A stretch of DNA of 64,000 nucleotides from assembly GCF_018343665.1 (NCBI RefSeq), contig NZ_JAGYPM010000005.1:184818-248817 (forward strand), given 5' to 3'. Both the position numbers and the translations under genes were made by a program. The notes beneath the pieces were generated by a model, which did no database searches, was not told the DNA's origin, and saw only the letters and a list, made by a program, of their open reading frames with translations. Shown piece after piece: positions 34,714-42,778 of the stretch (the stretch's first letter is position 1; each line of letters starts with the position of its first letter). The DNA comes from Cytobacillus citreus. GTDB taxonomy: Bacteria; Bacillota; Bacilli; Bacillales; Cytobacillaceae.

Positions 34714-35931
34714 TTATTTATTGGTAAGGATGTCAAACAATTTAATTAAATTTGGATATTTACCTAATGATTCAACTTGATCTCGTTCCTTAAATATTTG
34801 CTCTCTTTTCAGGGGATTATTTTTAATCCCTGAATGTTTCAATACATTTTCAACCTTCTTATTTTCCGATTTTAGAATGTAAATTTGTCGAAGCATTAAG
34901 ACAATTGCACATTTAAACTCTTCAAACTGACCAGGAAAATCACTGTAAAGACTATGATCTTCCTGGACAATTTTATTTAAAAAGGCGTAATCTGTTTTTT
35001 GAATAAAATTTAATGCTCTAATTGAAACATTTAAATCAGGATGCTTTTTTTGTAAAAGGAGCTTATTTGTTTTGCCTTCCTTTTTTTTATTTGCCGATTC
35101 TAGATGTTCTTGGTGATATCTTATTAAACCTTGATCAACGATAAATGTAGCCCCTTCTTTATACAGACGATACGCAAAATCCCTATCCTCTTCTCCCCAT
35201 TTTTTAAAGTCAGCATCAAACCCTCCTACTTTTTTCACTAGACTCTTTCTTAGAGAAAGATTTCCAAAACAGGCCATCCATGCAATTGGACTTTTTTCAA
35301 AATCAGGTCCTAATTGGGATAATATCTTTGTCAAATTTTTTTTGGGGGTAGAAAACGCTCTTAAGCTTGAAAAATGTTGAATATCTCTTTTGTCCAATAT
35401 TTTAAGAGGGTGTTTTAAATGATTCACAACGGAACTGATATCCTTTATTTTTGTGCTTTTATCCACCATAGTGGATAGACGTCTTTTAACAATAGCTCTC
35501 TTGTTTAGAAGGCTATTAACCTCTTTTATTTGTCTCTCGTTAAACCTGGGACAAATAAAAGTATATAGCCTTCTAACTTTATCCCCTATGACAACAGAAT
35601 TTTTACTTTTCAGATGATGGCGATAATTATTTCTTACATAATTAGGATCTACAATCATTTCTGCATCTAAGAAAATGATGACTCTCCCCTTCGCGTTTTC
35701 AAGGCCTCTATTTCGTGTTGCAGCTATACCTGCATTTTTTTTATTTCGTATATATTTAAATGCGTAAGGGGGTTTGTAATATTTTAAGAGTCGGGTTTGG
35801 TCTGAAGATGCATCATCGACTAAAATAACTTCCATTTTGGATAAATCAAAATTCTGATTCTCCAGAGCATAAAGGCTATAAAGAATAAAGGGATATCGGT
35901 TATATGATGCTAGAATAATACTAACAAGCAC
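34714..35931 (-). CDS. Family-2 glycosyltransferase, paralogue 3 of 3
   Basis: A 405-residue enzyme, the most diverged of the three: LVSIILASYNRYPFILYSLYAL, LVDDASSDQT, FLDAEMIVDPNYVRNNYRHHLK, KWGEEDRDFAYRLYKEGA and IRYHQEHLES keep the catalytic positions. The C-terminal extension ends SLGKYPNLIKLFDILTNK like the others. It is the first of the three in transcription order and starts at GTG with AAAGGTG 7 bases upstream. It follows the LpxD-like gene after 21 bases, so acyltransferase and glycosyltransferases are probably one transcript. Confidence 0.85.
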   Translation of the reverse strand: MLVSIILASYNRYPFILYSLYALENQNFDLSKMEVILVDDASSDQTRLLKYYKPPYAFKYIRNKKNAGIAATRNRGLENAKGRVIIFLDAEMIVDPNYVRNNYRHHLKSKNSVVIGDKVRRLYTFICPRFNERQIKEVNSLLNKRAIVKRRLSTMVDKSTKIKDISSVVNHLKHPLKILDKRDIQHFSSLRAFSTPKKNLTKILSQLGPDFEKSPIAWMACFGNLSLRKSLVKKVGGFDADFKKWGEEDRDFAYRLYKEGATFIVDQGLIRYHQEHLESANKKKEGKTNKLLLQKKHPDLNVSIRALNFIQKTDYAFLNKIVQEDHSLYSDFPGQFEEFKCAIVLMLRQIYILKSENKKVENVLKHSGIKNNPLKREQIFKERDQVESLGKYPNLIKLFDILTNK

Positions 35932-35952
35932 GTGAATTCACCTTTCTTTTCG

Positions 35953-36876
35953 TTAAGCGTTTGGGCTTTTTCTGGTGATCGGTTTTGCTGGTACTCCAGC
36001 TGCGGTTTCATTTGGATTGACATCCCTAATAACAACTGCTCCCATACCAACAAGGGCATTCTCGCCAATTGATACCCCCTGCTTTAGAACGACTCCTGGA
36101 GCGATCCAGCTATGGCTATTAATTTTTGTATTTCCTCCAATATGTGTTAAATGTGTAATCATTGCATTTTCATCAATAATTACATCATGAGAAATATGCG
36201 ATAAATTACCTATCTTTACGTTACTTTTTATCACTGTATCTATTAATTTCCCTTTAACAATGCAGGAATTAGTGCCTACTTCTACATAATCTTCAATGAT
36301 TACTCTAGCAATATGTGGCAATTTAAAGATGGAACCATCCGTATCGTTGTGATAGCCGAATCCGTCTTCACCAATAACCACTCCGCTATGAATAATACAA
36401 TTAGATCCAATAGAAGTAGAATCATGAATCGTCGCATTGTGATGTATTTGCGTATTGTCTCCTATTTTCACATTATTTCCGATGACAACATGGTGACCTA
36501 TATAAATATTATTTCCTAATTCACAATTCTCCCCGATCACTGCTGTTTCAGAAATTCCTAAAAGTGAATTTTGTGGATAAAATTTATTCATGACAATAGC
36601 AAATGTATCCCTCGGGTTCTCTACTGGAATAAATATGATGCCGGTATTTTCAGGTAAAACAGCATTTCTTGCACAAATAACGACAGAAGATTGAATGGTT
36701 GACCAATCGAACGATTGGTCTTTCATCCAGGATAGGGTAAAAGGTTTCGAATGAAATATAGACGAAAAGCCTTTTATTACGGTTTCTTTAGCAGTTTTAT
36801 CAATGATATCCGGATGATAAAGCTTTTTTTCTATTAAAAAGTCCAGAAGTTCATCGAGTTTAAAATGGATATTCAT
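35953..36876 (-). CDS. LpxD-like left-handed beta-helix acyltransferase
   Basis: A 307-residue protein: a 100-residue N-terminal domain resembling the UDP-GlcNAc-binding part of LpxD, then hexapeptide repeats (VIGENCELGNNIYIGHHVVIG and on) with the loop IGEDGFGYH, the LpxD hallmark, and a C-terminal SIGENALVGMGAVVIRDVNPNETAAGVPAKPI. His in IHHNATIHD and HLTHIGG are candidates for the catalytic base. LpxD adds a 3-hydroxyacyl group to an amino sugar of lipid A, which Gram-positives do not make. Here it more likely N- or O-acylates a nucleotide sugar for the spore glycan. The ATG follows GGGGAG. Confidence 0.83.
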   Translation of the reverse strand: MNIHFKLDELLDFLIEKKLYHPDIIDKTAKETVIKGFSSIFHSKPFTLSWMKDQSFDWSTIQSSVVICARNAVLPENTGIIFIPVENPRDTFAIVMNKFYPQNSLLGISETAVIGENCELGNNIYIGHHVVIGNNVKIGDNTQIHHNATIHDSTSIGSNCIIHSGVVIGEDGFGYHNDTDGSIFKLPHIARVIIEDYVEVGTNSCIVKGKLIDTVIKSNVKIGNLSHISHDVIIDENAMITHLTHIGGNTKINSHSWIAPGVVLKQGVSIGENALVGMGAVVIRDVNPNETAAGVPAKPITRKSPNA

Positions 36877-36925
36877 TTACTCACTCCCCTAGGTTTTTTT
36901 ATATAATAATGATTCAGAACTCCCC

Positions 36926-37741
36926 TTATTTCAGTCCTAATATTTTTCTAGCATCTGTTGGCGTTGCTATTTCCCTATTTAATTCAGAGGCATAGGCAGC
37001 CAGCCTTTTTACTAATTGTGCATTGCTTTTCGCCAGCTCCCGATATCTATAATAAACATTGTCTTCTAGCCCTGTTCGAATATGACCTCCCAATATAATC
37101 CCAAGCAGATTCATAGACAATTGATCTTTACCGACTGCTGCAATAGACCATGTACTGCCTTGAGGAATACTTTCTGTTAGATGCAGAAAATTTTTCGAAT
37201 TAGCAGGAATTCCACCAGGCACGCCTAAAACAAACTGAAAGTGTAATGGTGGTTTTAAAAATCCTTGCTTTGCTAACTTCACAGCTTGATCAATCATCCC
37301 AAAGTCAAAAATTTCAATTTCCGGCTTTATCCCGTTTTCATTTGTCTTTTCGGCAAGCTTACGGACAAATGAAGGGTGATTAATCATGACGCTGTCTTTG
37401 CGGTTCATAGAGCCTGGTGTAAAGGTAGACATTTCTGGTTTACATACGAGATGATTCCAACGGTCTTCTTCTTTCCCGCTCTGCCCCCATCCCGTTGTTG
37501 TTAAATTGATGATAATATCGCAACGTTCACGAATTTTAGAGACAATCTCCTGATAAAGTTCTACTCTCTGACTCGGGCTCCCATCATTTTCCCGTGCATG
37601 AATATGAGCAATCGATGCACCTGCTTTCCAACAATCGTATACCTCCTGAGCAATCTCGTCTGGAGTAATTGGCAGATTGGGGTTGTCTTTCCTTGATGTA
37701 ATTCCTCCTGTGACGGCGGCAGTAATGATAAGCTTTTCCAA
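36926..37741 (-). CDS. Beta-keto acid cleavage enzyme (BKACE, DUF849 family)
   Basis: A 271-residue TIM-barrel enzyme of the family founded by Kce (3-keto-5-aminohexanoate cleavage enzyme). Signature pieces are IITAAVTGGITSRKDNPNLPITPDEIA, the zinc ligands in AHIHARENDGSPS, INLTTTGW, PEMSTFTPGSMN, QFVLGVPGGIPA and LGGHIRTGLEDNVYY. BKACEs cleave a beta-keto acid with acetyl-CoA to give acetoacetate and a new acyl-CoA. The start is TTG with GAGGTG upstream. Finding it between an acyltransferase and a deacetylase of a glycan cluster is unusual and suggests it supplies the acyl-CoA; the true substrate cannot be read from the sequence. Confidence 0.88.
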   Translation of the reverse strand: MEKLIITAAVTGGITSRKDNPNLPITPDEIAQEVYDCWKAGASIAHIHARENDGSPSQRVELYQEIVSKIRERCDIIINLTTTGWGQSGKEEDRWNHLVCKPEMSTFTPGSMNRKDSVMINHPSFVRKLAEKTNENGIKPEIEIFDFGMIDQAVKLAKQGFLKPPLHFQFVLGVPGGIPANSKNFLHLTESIPQGSTWSIAAVGKDQLSMNLLGIILGGHIRTGLEDNVYYRYRELAKSNAQLVKRLAAYASELNREIATPTDARKILGLK

Positions 37742-37790
37742 TTTTTTTGCACCTCAACTTCCTATTAATAAGTTCTTTTTCTAAAGCGGT

Positions 37791-38447
37791 TTATTTCCAC
37801 ACTCTTCTGATGATTTCAAAGGCTTCGCCATACTCGAAACCAACAGTCATTCCCCTTACCCTTGCTAAAAATTCCACTCCTTCGTATGAACGCGGATGCG
37901 GAAACATCCTCATTTCGACATCATATGCAAGGAGTGCATGTTGTTTTTGATCGATCGTATCGCTAATATCCACAAAATAATTAGGTTTAAATGTTTTATC
38001 ATTCGTATGCTGTGTCCATTCGCTTGAAGACAAGGTTTCAAAACAAATCAATTCAATTGGTTTTTTTCCCGCAATTGGCCGAATCGCTGTCAAAACGGCC
38101 TGATAAGTGATTTGATGATCTCGATTTAAATCTCCATAGTGATGAGTAAAAACCATTTCGGGTTTATATTTTTCTATTAATCTTTCAATTTCTTTCGTAA
38201 TTTTATGAAGTGGAATTGTTTCCATTTCTAGATTAGGATATTGTAGAAAAATTACTTCCTTTACCCCTAACAGTTGATTAGCCTTTAGAATATTCTTTTG
38301 CATATTTTGTTCTTCTTCCTTACGACCCTTAGCAGTAATGACAGTTATAACTTGATGTCCATTTTCTATTAGTTTTTTAATCGTGCCTCCACATCCCAAA
38401 ATTTCATCATCAGGATGGGAGGCGATAATTAATACATTTTTACTCAT
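37791..38447 (-). CDS. PIG-L/LmbE-family deacetylase
   Basis: A 218-residue zinc-dependent N-deacetylase: VLIIASHPDDEILGCGGTI contains the HPDDE metal/base motif (His11, Asp14) and FTHHYGDLNRDHQITYQAV provides the third His. The family removes acetyl groups from GlcNAc-type sugars (BshB in bacillithiol synthesis, GlcNAc-PI de-N-acetylase). This copy is unlikely to be BshB because it lies within the glycan operon. GAGGTG precedes the ATG. Freeing an amino group here would allow the LpxD-like enzyme to attach a different acyl group. Confidence 0.87.
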   Translation of the reverse strand: MSKNVLIIASHPDDEILGCGGTIKKLIENGHQVITVITAKGRKEEEQNMQKNILKANQLLGVKEVIFLQYPNLEMETIPLHKITKEIERLIEKYKPEMVFTHHYGDLNRDHQITYQAVLTAIRPIAGKKPIELICFETLSSSEWTQHTNDKTFKPNYFVDISDTIDQKQHALLAYDVEMRMFPHPRSYEGVEFLARVRGMTVGFEYGEAFEIIRRVWK

Positions 38448-38586
38448 AATTTCACCTCATTTGATAGCCTTCAAATATTTATATGAGCGTCATTAATTAA
38501 TGGAAACGGACAGAAGTGGATTTTGGTAGAATTCGTTTATAGATTTAGAGGAATTAAGAAGCTTTGAATTAGAATGATTTTTTCCA

Positions 38587-39531
38587 TTAGGAGTTCCTAT
38601 AATTTTTTGCATCAACTCGGAAGTATTGATAAATCCATTTTTTAAGATTTTCTCCTTTGGCATTATATTTTTTTGCGGAAACGAGATTGCTTTTTTTTCC
38701 CTTTAATACGCTTGTATTGTCGCCGTGGCCCAGGACATAGGTGACCAATGGATAGTGAATGGTTTTATAATTCATATTAATCTTTGCTAAGTTTTGCGGA
38801 ACCTTCTGGTGATTCATGATAGACAAACCAAAGAGCTTCTTTTCTGTATCTGCCATCTTAGAAGTTTTCGGAAAATCTTTGTTTGAAAAATAATACAATG
38901 CACTGCTTCCGCATCCGATGTAAAATCGGTTTCTTAGCCAAATCTCTTCTAGACCTTGATTAATCATGATCCCTTTCTTAATAAGAAAAGCATTGGAGAT
39001 TGGATGTGAGCGAATAAACTCTACGAATCTATAGTGTATCCAGTCATCGGCATCGAGAGGCATAAAGTACCCAGAAAACCCAATCTTCCTTAAATATGAG
39101 CCTATCACTCTGCGCTTGTGCTTTTTATCTTCCGTAAATTCCGGACCGCTTCCAGGGGGAGGCGGTGGTGGGAAATCGACAGATAACCAGGTAACAAGGC
39201 AATGCTGGAGTTCATCTATATCAGGTTTTTCATGGCCGGCAATAATAATACGAAAGTTTTGATCCGTATTTCTCAGAATTGATTTCAGTGTATAGGATAA
39301 ATTAGCCTGAACCTGTTCCCAATCACGAGAGAGAGTTCTGCTTTTAAGCGAAATGGCAAATGCTATTTCTTTTTTATCTTTCTCTTCATATGTTTTTTCT
39401 GAGACATTCGATTCTAACTCTTTAAAATATTTATCAATCCTTTTCAACTCTTTTCTGACAGGGGAAGAAGGGCCAGTTTTTTTCTTTTTTTTCTTGTTCT
39501 TTTGCAAATAAATTTCCTCCTTTTCATCCAT
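38587..39531 (-). CDS. GT-A-type glycosyltransferase-like protein
   Basis: A 314-residue protein. After a Lys-rich N-terminus (KNKKKKKKTGPSSP) come EIAFAISLKSRTLSRDWEQVQANLSYTL, RIIIAGHEKPDI, a Pro run (DFPPPPPPGSG), GYFMPLDADDWIHYRFVEFI with the DADD cation site, and CGSSALYYFSNKDFP. The pattern is that of uncharacterised GT2-like transferases of capsule loci. Two starts are possible: ATG 39531 after AGAGG, or TTG 39507 after a perfect AAGGAGG; the difference is only the basic leader. It lies 5 bases after the alginate-lyase-like gene. Confidence 0.75.
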   Translation of the reverse strand: MDEKEEIYLQKNKKKKKKTGPSSPVRKELKRIDKYFKELESNVSEKTYEEKDKKEIAFAISLKSRTLSRDWEQVQANLSYTLKSILRNTDQNFRIIIAGHEKPDIDELQHCLVTWLSVDFPPPPPPGSGPEFTEDKKHKRRVIGSYLRKIGFSGYFMPLDADDWIHYRFVEFIRSHPISNAFLIKKGIMINQGLEEIWLRNRFYIGCGSSALYYFSNKDFPKTSKMADTEKKLFGLSIMNHQKVPQNLAKINMNYKTIHYPLVTYVLGHGDNTSVLKGKKSNLVSAKKYNAKGENLKKWIYQYFRVDAKNYRNS

Positions 39532-39536
39532 TTTCC

Positions 39537-40793
39537 TTACCTCTTCTTATATTCACCTAGTCCTAAATTCCAATAAGGACGCACACCATCATACGGGAAA
39601 AATCTTGGTTTTACACTGTATTTTGAGTTCGGAAATTGATCAGTCATTCCTTTCATGAATGAGCGTCGAGGGATAGAAAACCAAATCGGGAAATACCGTT
39701 CTAAATCAAACTCATCGGCCTGCTTATATGGCCACTCCTTTCCTGAATGAGACAGCAGCCATTTTGCTCCATTCATCAAACTGGACCCATTAGATGCTTT
39801 ATAAGACCATAGATCCATTCCAAAGCGATAAGCAATTTCACAGAGATAAATCCACCCCTGAAAATTAAAAAAACAATAGTGGGCAGTTGTATTTCGTTTC
39901 AGTTCTTTTGGCTGTGAACCATCCTTTGCAAACTGCTCCCGAATTCTATCCTTTGAACGAGCTAATGTTTTATATAATAGTGAACGATTATTTAGAAATT
40001 CTGCTATGGCTGCAACTTGAAGATCATAAAATGTGCCGTGATTATTGCTTGACTTTTGTTCCTTCTTTCCTTGAGCCGAATGGACAAGCCATTCTAAATA
40101 GCTAGATAACCACTTTTTAAAATCGATTAATGTTTCCTCATCCATAAAGCCCGCAGCACGAAAAAGCCGGACAGCATCAAGATAGTAATACATATCCTTC
40201 ATTTCAATGATTCCGGAATTAGAACCTTTGTTATTGTTTCTTCCTAGCCTAACTTGCGCATATTTTAAGTGCGGTGTCATTCGAGTCTCGGGATTTACAA
40301 AGAATCTTTCCAGAATTCGTACACCATGCTTTGCGTATTTCTTTTCTTTTGTGAAATACCATGCTAATGCAAGAGTAATAGAGTCATCAAATACATATTG
40401 AAGACGGGTTCGATCATACTTCTCACTCTTCGGTTCATACATACGTGTTCCGGGAACCCGTTTGCCATCTCGACGAATATAAGGCATTCCATCCTTCGTC
40501 TTTGGGTTGGGCCACCAATATGGAGCTGGATGCCAATAATCGTTAGCATTATTACTAGGCGGTAGCGTTGTTTTATCAATAACTGAATAGGGGCCTCGTG
40601 TTAATGCCTCTTCAGCATCAGCTATGAGTTGATCAATAGGAGCTATTTTTTTTCCTGATTCATATTGGTCTAACTCCTCTTTAAGAACATCTGTCCTAAA
40701 AAATGATAGCATGATATCTGATCCGCTATCCTTCAGGTCCATTTTTTGATCAGCATTTAATTCCTTTTGCAATGATTTTTTCTTTCTTTCCAT
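39537..40793 (-). CDS. Alginate-lyase-domain protein (PL5-like)
   Basis: A protein of about 418 residues with the all-alpha toroid of Pfam Alginate_lyase: ANDYWHPAPYWWPNPKTKDG, DDSITLALAWYFTKEKKYAKHGVRIL, IEMKDMYYYLDAVRLF, SSNNHGTFYDLQVAAIAEFL (the NNHGT catalytic Asn/His) and FNFQGWIYLCEIAYRFGMDLWSY. The family cleaves uronate-containing polysaccharides by beta-elimination. No signal peptide is seen, so it would act inside the mother cell or be laid onto the spore. The start is uncertain; ATG 40793 is chosen over a TTG 45 bases upstream. With UDP-glucuronate made by the locus, it may trim the glycan during assembly. Confidence 0.82.
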   Translation of the reverse strand: MERKKKSLQKELNADQKMDLKDSGSDIMLSFFRTDVLKEELDQYESGKKIAPIDQLIADAEEALTRGPYSVIDKTTLPPSNNANDYWHPAPYWWPNPKTKDGMPYIRRDGKRVPGTRMYEPKSEKYDRTRLQYVFDDSITLALAWYFTKEKKYAKHGVRILERFFVNPETRMTPHLKYAQVRLGRNNNKGSNSGIIEMKDMYYYLDAVRLFRAAGFMDEETLIDFKKWLSSYLEWLVHSAQGKKEQKSSNNHGTFYDLQVAAIAEFLNNRSLLYKTLARSKDRIREQFAKDGSQPKELKRNTTAHYCFFNFQGWIYLCEIAYRFGMDLWSYKASNGSSLMNGAKWLLSHSGKEWPYKQADEFDLERYFPIWFSIPRRSFMKGMTDQFPNSKYSVKPRFFPYDGVRPYWNLGLGEYKKR

Positions 40794-40891
40794 TAGATAC
40801 GTATCACCAACCTTTATTCTATGAACTGACTTTATCAATAGGTATGAAGCAATTGAAATGCTGGTCTATGTTTTGTATATTACTAATTTTT

Positions 40892-41584
40892 TTATTTTGT
40901 ATTTTTCAAAAATTGTTTATAGCTTTTTTTCATTCTCTCTAATCTTTTTGGCCACTTAAGACCACAATGGTGCATGATCACCGGATTTTCAGCAACATCT
41001 TTACGATTAGGTCTGCTATTCCATTTGAGATCTAATTGACCAATTAGGGGCGTATATTGGGTTGGACCATCATAGGCTTTTATTCTGACATTATGGTTAT
41101 GGAAGCCTAAAAGATTCAAGAATGCTTGCTGATCCCACCATCCCCCCTTCTGTTTCCTTTTAAATTTCCACACCTTTTCTAGAATTTCTAATGATTTTGG
41201 ATCCCGCTTTACAACAATTACACCTGAATTTGGAAAAAGTGGATCCCTTCCAAAATAACTCGTCATATACATAACATGGTCTGAATTTAGTTCATCACGA
41301 ATATCTTCCTGGGGATTAACAATGATGGTATCTGAATCCATCCACATCACAATCTCGTAATATTTTAATAGATTAGTAAGCAAAAAAACCTTATTTCTCT
41401 TAGCTAGCTTGTTCGGCAAAAAACTTTCGGTAAAAAACAAAGTATCAATATTATGAAGCTTCCCGTAATATGTAACGGTAGGTTTCATAATATTCAGGGC
41501 AGCCTCATGGCTCTCACCAGTTCCTAAACTACAAATAACCATATTACTTTTGGGCGTGATTAAAAAATCATGAGAGGGAATCAA
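40892..41584 (-). CDS. GT34-like (GMA12/MNN10-type) glycosyltransferase
   Basis: A 230-residue GT-A enzyme: VICSLGTGESHEAALNIMKPTVTYYGKLHNIDT, KVFLLTNLLKYYEIVMWMDSDTIIVNP (DSD cation motif), FPNSGVIVVKRDPKSLEIL, KGGWWDQQAFLNLL and VIMHHCGLKWPKRL. This arrangement, with the Trp-Trp-Asp-Gln block and a late His-containing motif, is that of alpha-galactosyl/xylosyltransferases related to yeast Mnn10. It starts at TTG with AGGAG upstream and overlaps the end of the nucleotidyltransferase gene by 17 bases, so the two are translationally coupled. Confidence 0.78.
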   Translation of the reverse strand: MIPSHDFLITPKSNMVICSLGTGESHEAALNIMKPTVTYYGKLHNIDTLFFTESFLPNKLAKRNKVFLLTNLLKYYEIVMWMDSDTIIVNPQEDIRDELNSDHVMYMTSYFGRDPLFPNSGVIVVKRDPKSLEILEKVWKFKRKQKGGWWDQQAFLNLLGFHNHNVRIKAYDGPTQYTPLIGQLDLKWNSRPNRKDVAENPVIMHHCGLKWPKRLERMKKSYKQFLKNTK

Positions 41585-42488
41585 ATCCTTGCTCCTTTCT
41601 ATTTTTTAATGGAAAGCATTCTTTTGTTTTTGCTATTTTTAATAAATGCTGTCCATAATCCGTTTTAAGTAATGGCTCTGCTAAGGATATCAATTGTTCT
41701 TTTGTAATCAATCCTTTATTGAAAGCAACCTCTTCAATACATCCAATTTTTATTTTTTTTTGTTTTTCCATTTCTTCAATAAAGTTAGCTGCTTCGATTA
41801 AAGATAAATGGGTACCTGTATCCATCCAGGAAAATCCATTATCTAATTGCTCTACAAATAATTCACCTTTATTTAGGTATACCTTGTTAATGTCAGTGAT
41901 TTCCAATTCCCCTCGTTCAGATCGTTCAAGATTTTTTGCTATTTCTATCACTTGATGATCATAGAAATATAATCCAGTTACTGCATGATTTGACTTTGGA
42001 ATCGAAGGCTTCTCTTCAAGAGAAATAGCCCTCCCATCATGGCTAATACTCACAACTCCAAACTGTTCTGGGGCATCAACTTCATAACTAAAGATTGTAG
42101 CACCTACTTTCCTTTCAGATACTCTATATAAAAGGGAAGCTAGTCCCTCTCCATAAAAAATATTGTCACCAAGTATTAAGGCTACAGGACCACCTCTGAT
42201 AAACTTTTCACCGATGATAAACGCTTGGCCAATTCCTCTCGGTTCTGGCTCCACTTCGTAGCTCAACGATATCCCTATTTGTGACCCATCTCCTAATAGT
42301 TTGACAAACCGCCCCTTATCTTGAGGGGTGGTAATGATTAGTATTTCATTAATTCCAGCTTGCATCAAAATGGAAAGCGGGTAATAAATCATGGGCTTAT
42401 CATAAGCCGGCAACAAAGATTTTGATATCATCTTCGTTAATGGTCTAAGTCTCGTACCTTTTCCGCCCGCGATAATAATTCCTTTCAC
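41568..42488 (-). CDS. Glucose-1-phosphate thymidylyltransferase (RmlA/SpsI-like)
   Basis: A 306-residue sugar nucleotidyltransferase: KGIIIAGGKGTRLRPLTKMISKSLLPAYDKPM, ILGDNIFYGEGL, SYEVDAPEQFGVV, SLEEKPSIPKS, GLYFYD and GFSWMDTGTHLSL are the standard RmlA landmarks. It makes dTDP-glucose from glucose-1-phosphate and dTTP. SpsI of B. subtilis has this role in spore-coat polysaccharide. No RmlB, C or D set is clustered with it; the epimerase at 42779 is divergent and the rest may be elsewhere. GTG start with AGGAGGG upstream. It is the first gene of the long minus-strand glycan operon. Confidence 0.9.
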   Translation of the reverse strand: MKGIIIAGGKGTRLRPLTKMISKSLLPAYDKPMIYYPLSILMQAGINEILIITTPQDKGRFVKLLGDGSQIGISLSYEVEPEPRGIGQAFIIGEKFIRGGPVALILGDNIFYGEGLASLLYRVSERKVGATIFSYEVDAPEQFGVVSISHDGRAISLEEKPSIPKSNHAVTGLYFYDHQVIEIAKNLERSERGELEITDINKVYLNKGELFVEQLDNGFSWMDTGTHLSLIEAANFIEEMEKQKKIKIGCIEEVAFNKGLITKEQLISLAEPLLKTDYGQHLLKIAKTKECFPLKNRKEQGFDSLS

Positions 42489-42720
42489 TTTGTCCCTCCT
42501 CTTTCTTAGAAGTTAATCTCTCCGCTCTTTGATAACTTTCATGTACAAATCCTTTTAGCTTTTTCTAGGACCCTTATACACAAGATTTGAAGAGGCTATT
42601 TGTCCTATACTATTCTGAATGCTAAATATTGCTTAGGTTTTTACCAGCATTTTTTCATAGATAATAGACCATTTTTATCGAAACAAATTAGCCGCAATTA
42701 GAGAACTTACACTAATGCAC

Positions 42721-42749
42721 ACTCATGTATTGGAATTTCCCATAGGATA
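42721..42749 (+). promoter_or_regulatory. Candidate sigma-K promoter of the epimerase unit
   Basis: CATAGGATA at 42741-42749 matches CATAnnnTA, with AC at 42721-42722, 18 bases upstream. It lies 30 bases before the epimerase start. Confidence 0.38.
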
Positions 42750-42778
42750 AAGAAAATATAAAAAAGGATGTGATAAAT

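Noticed and set aside
35953..36876. True lipid A pathway LpxD
   Set aside because: No other lipid A gene is present and all other evidence points to a Gram-positive spore former; the gene sits in a glycan operon.
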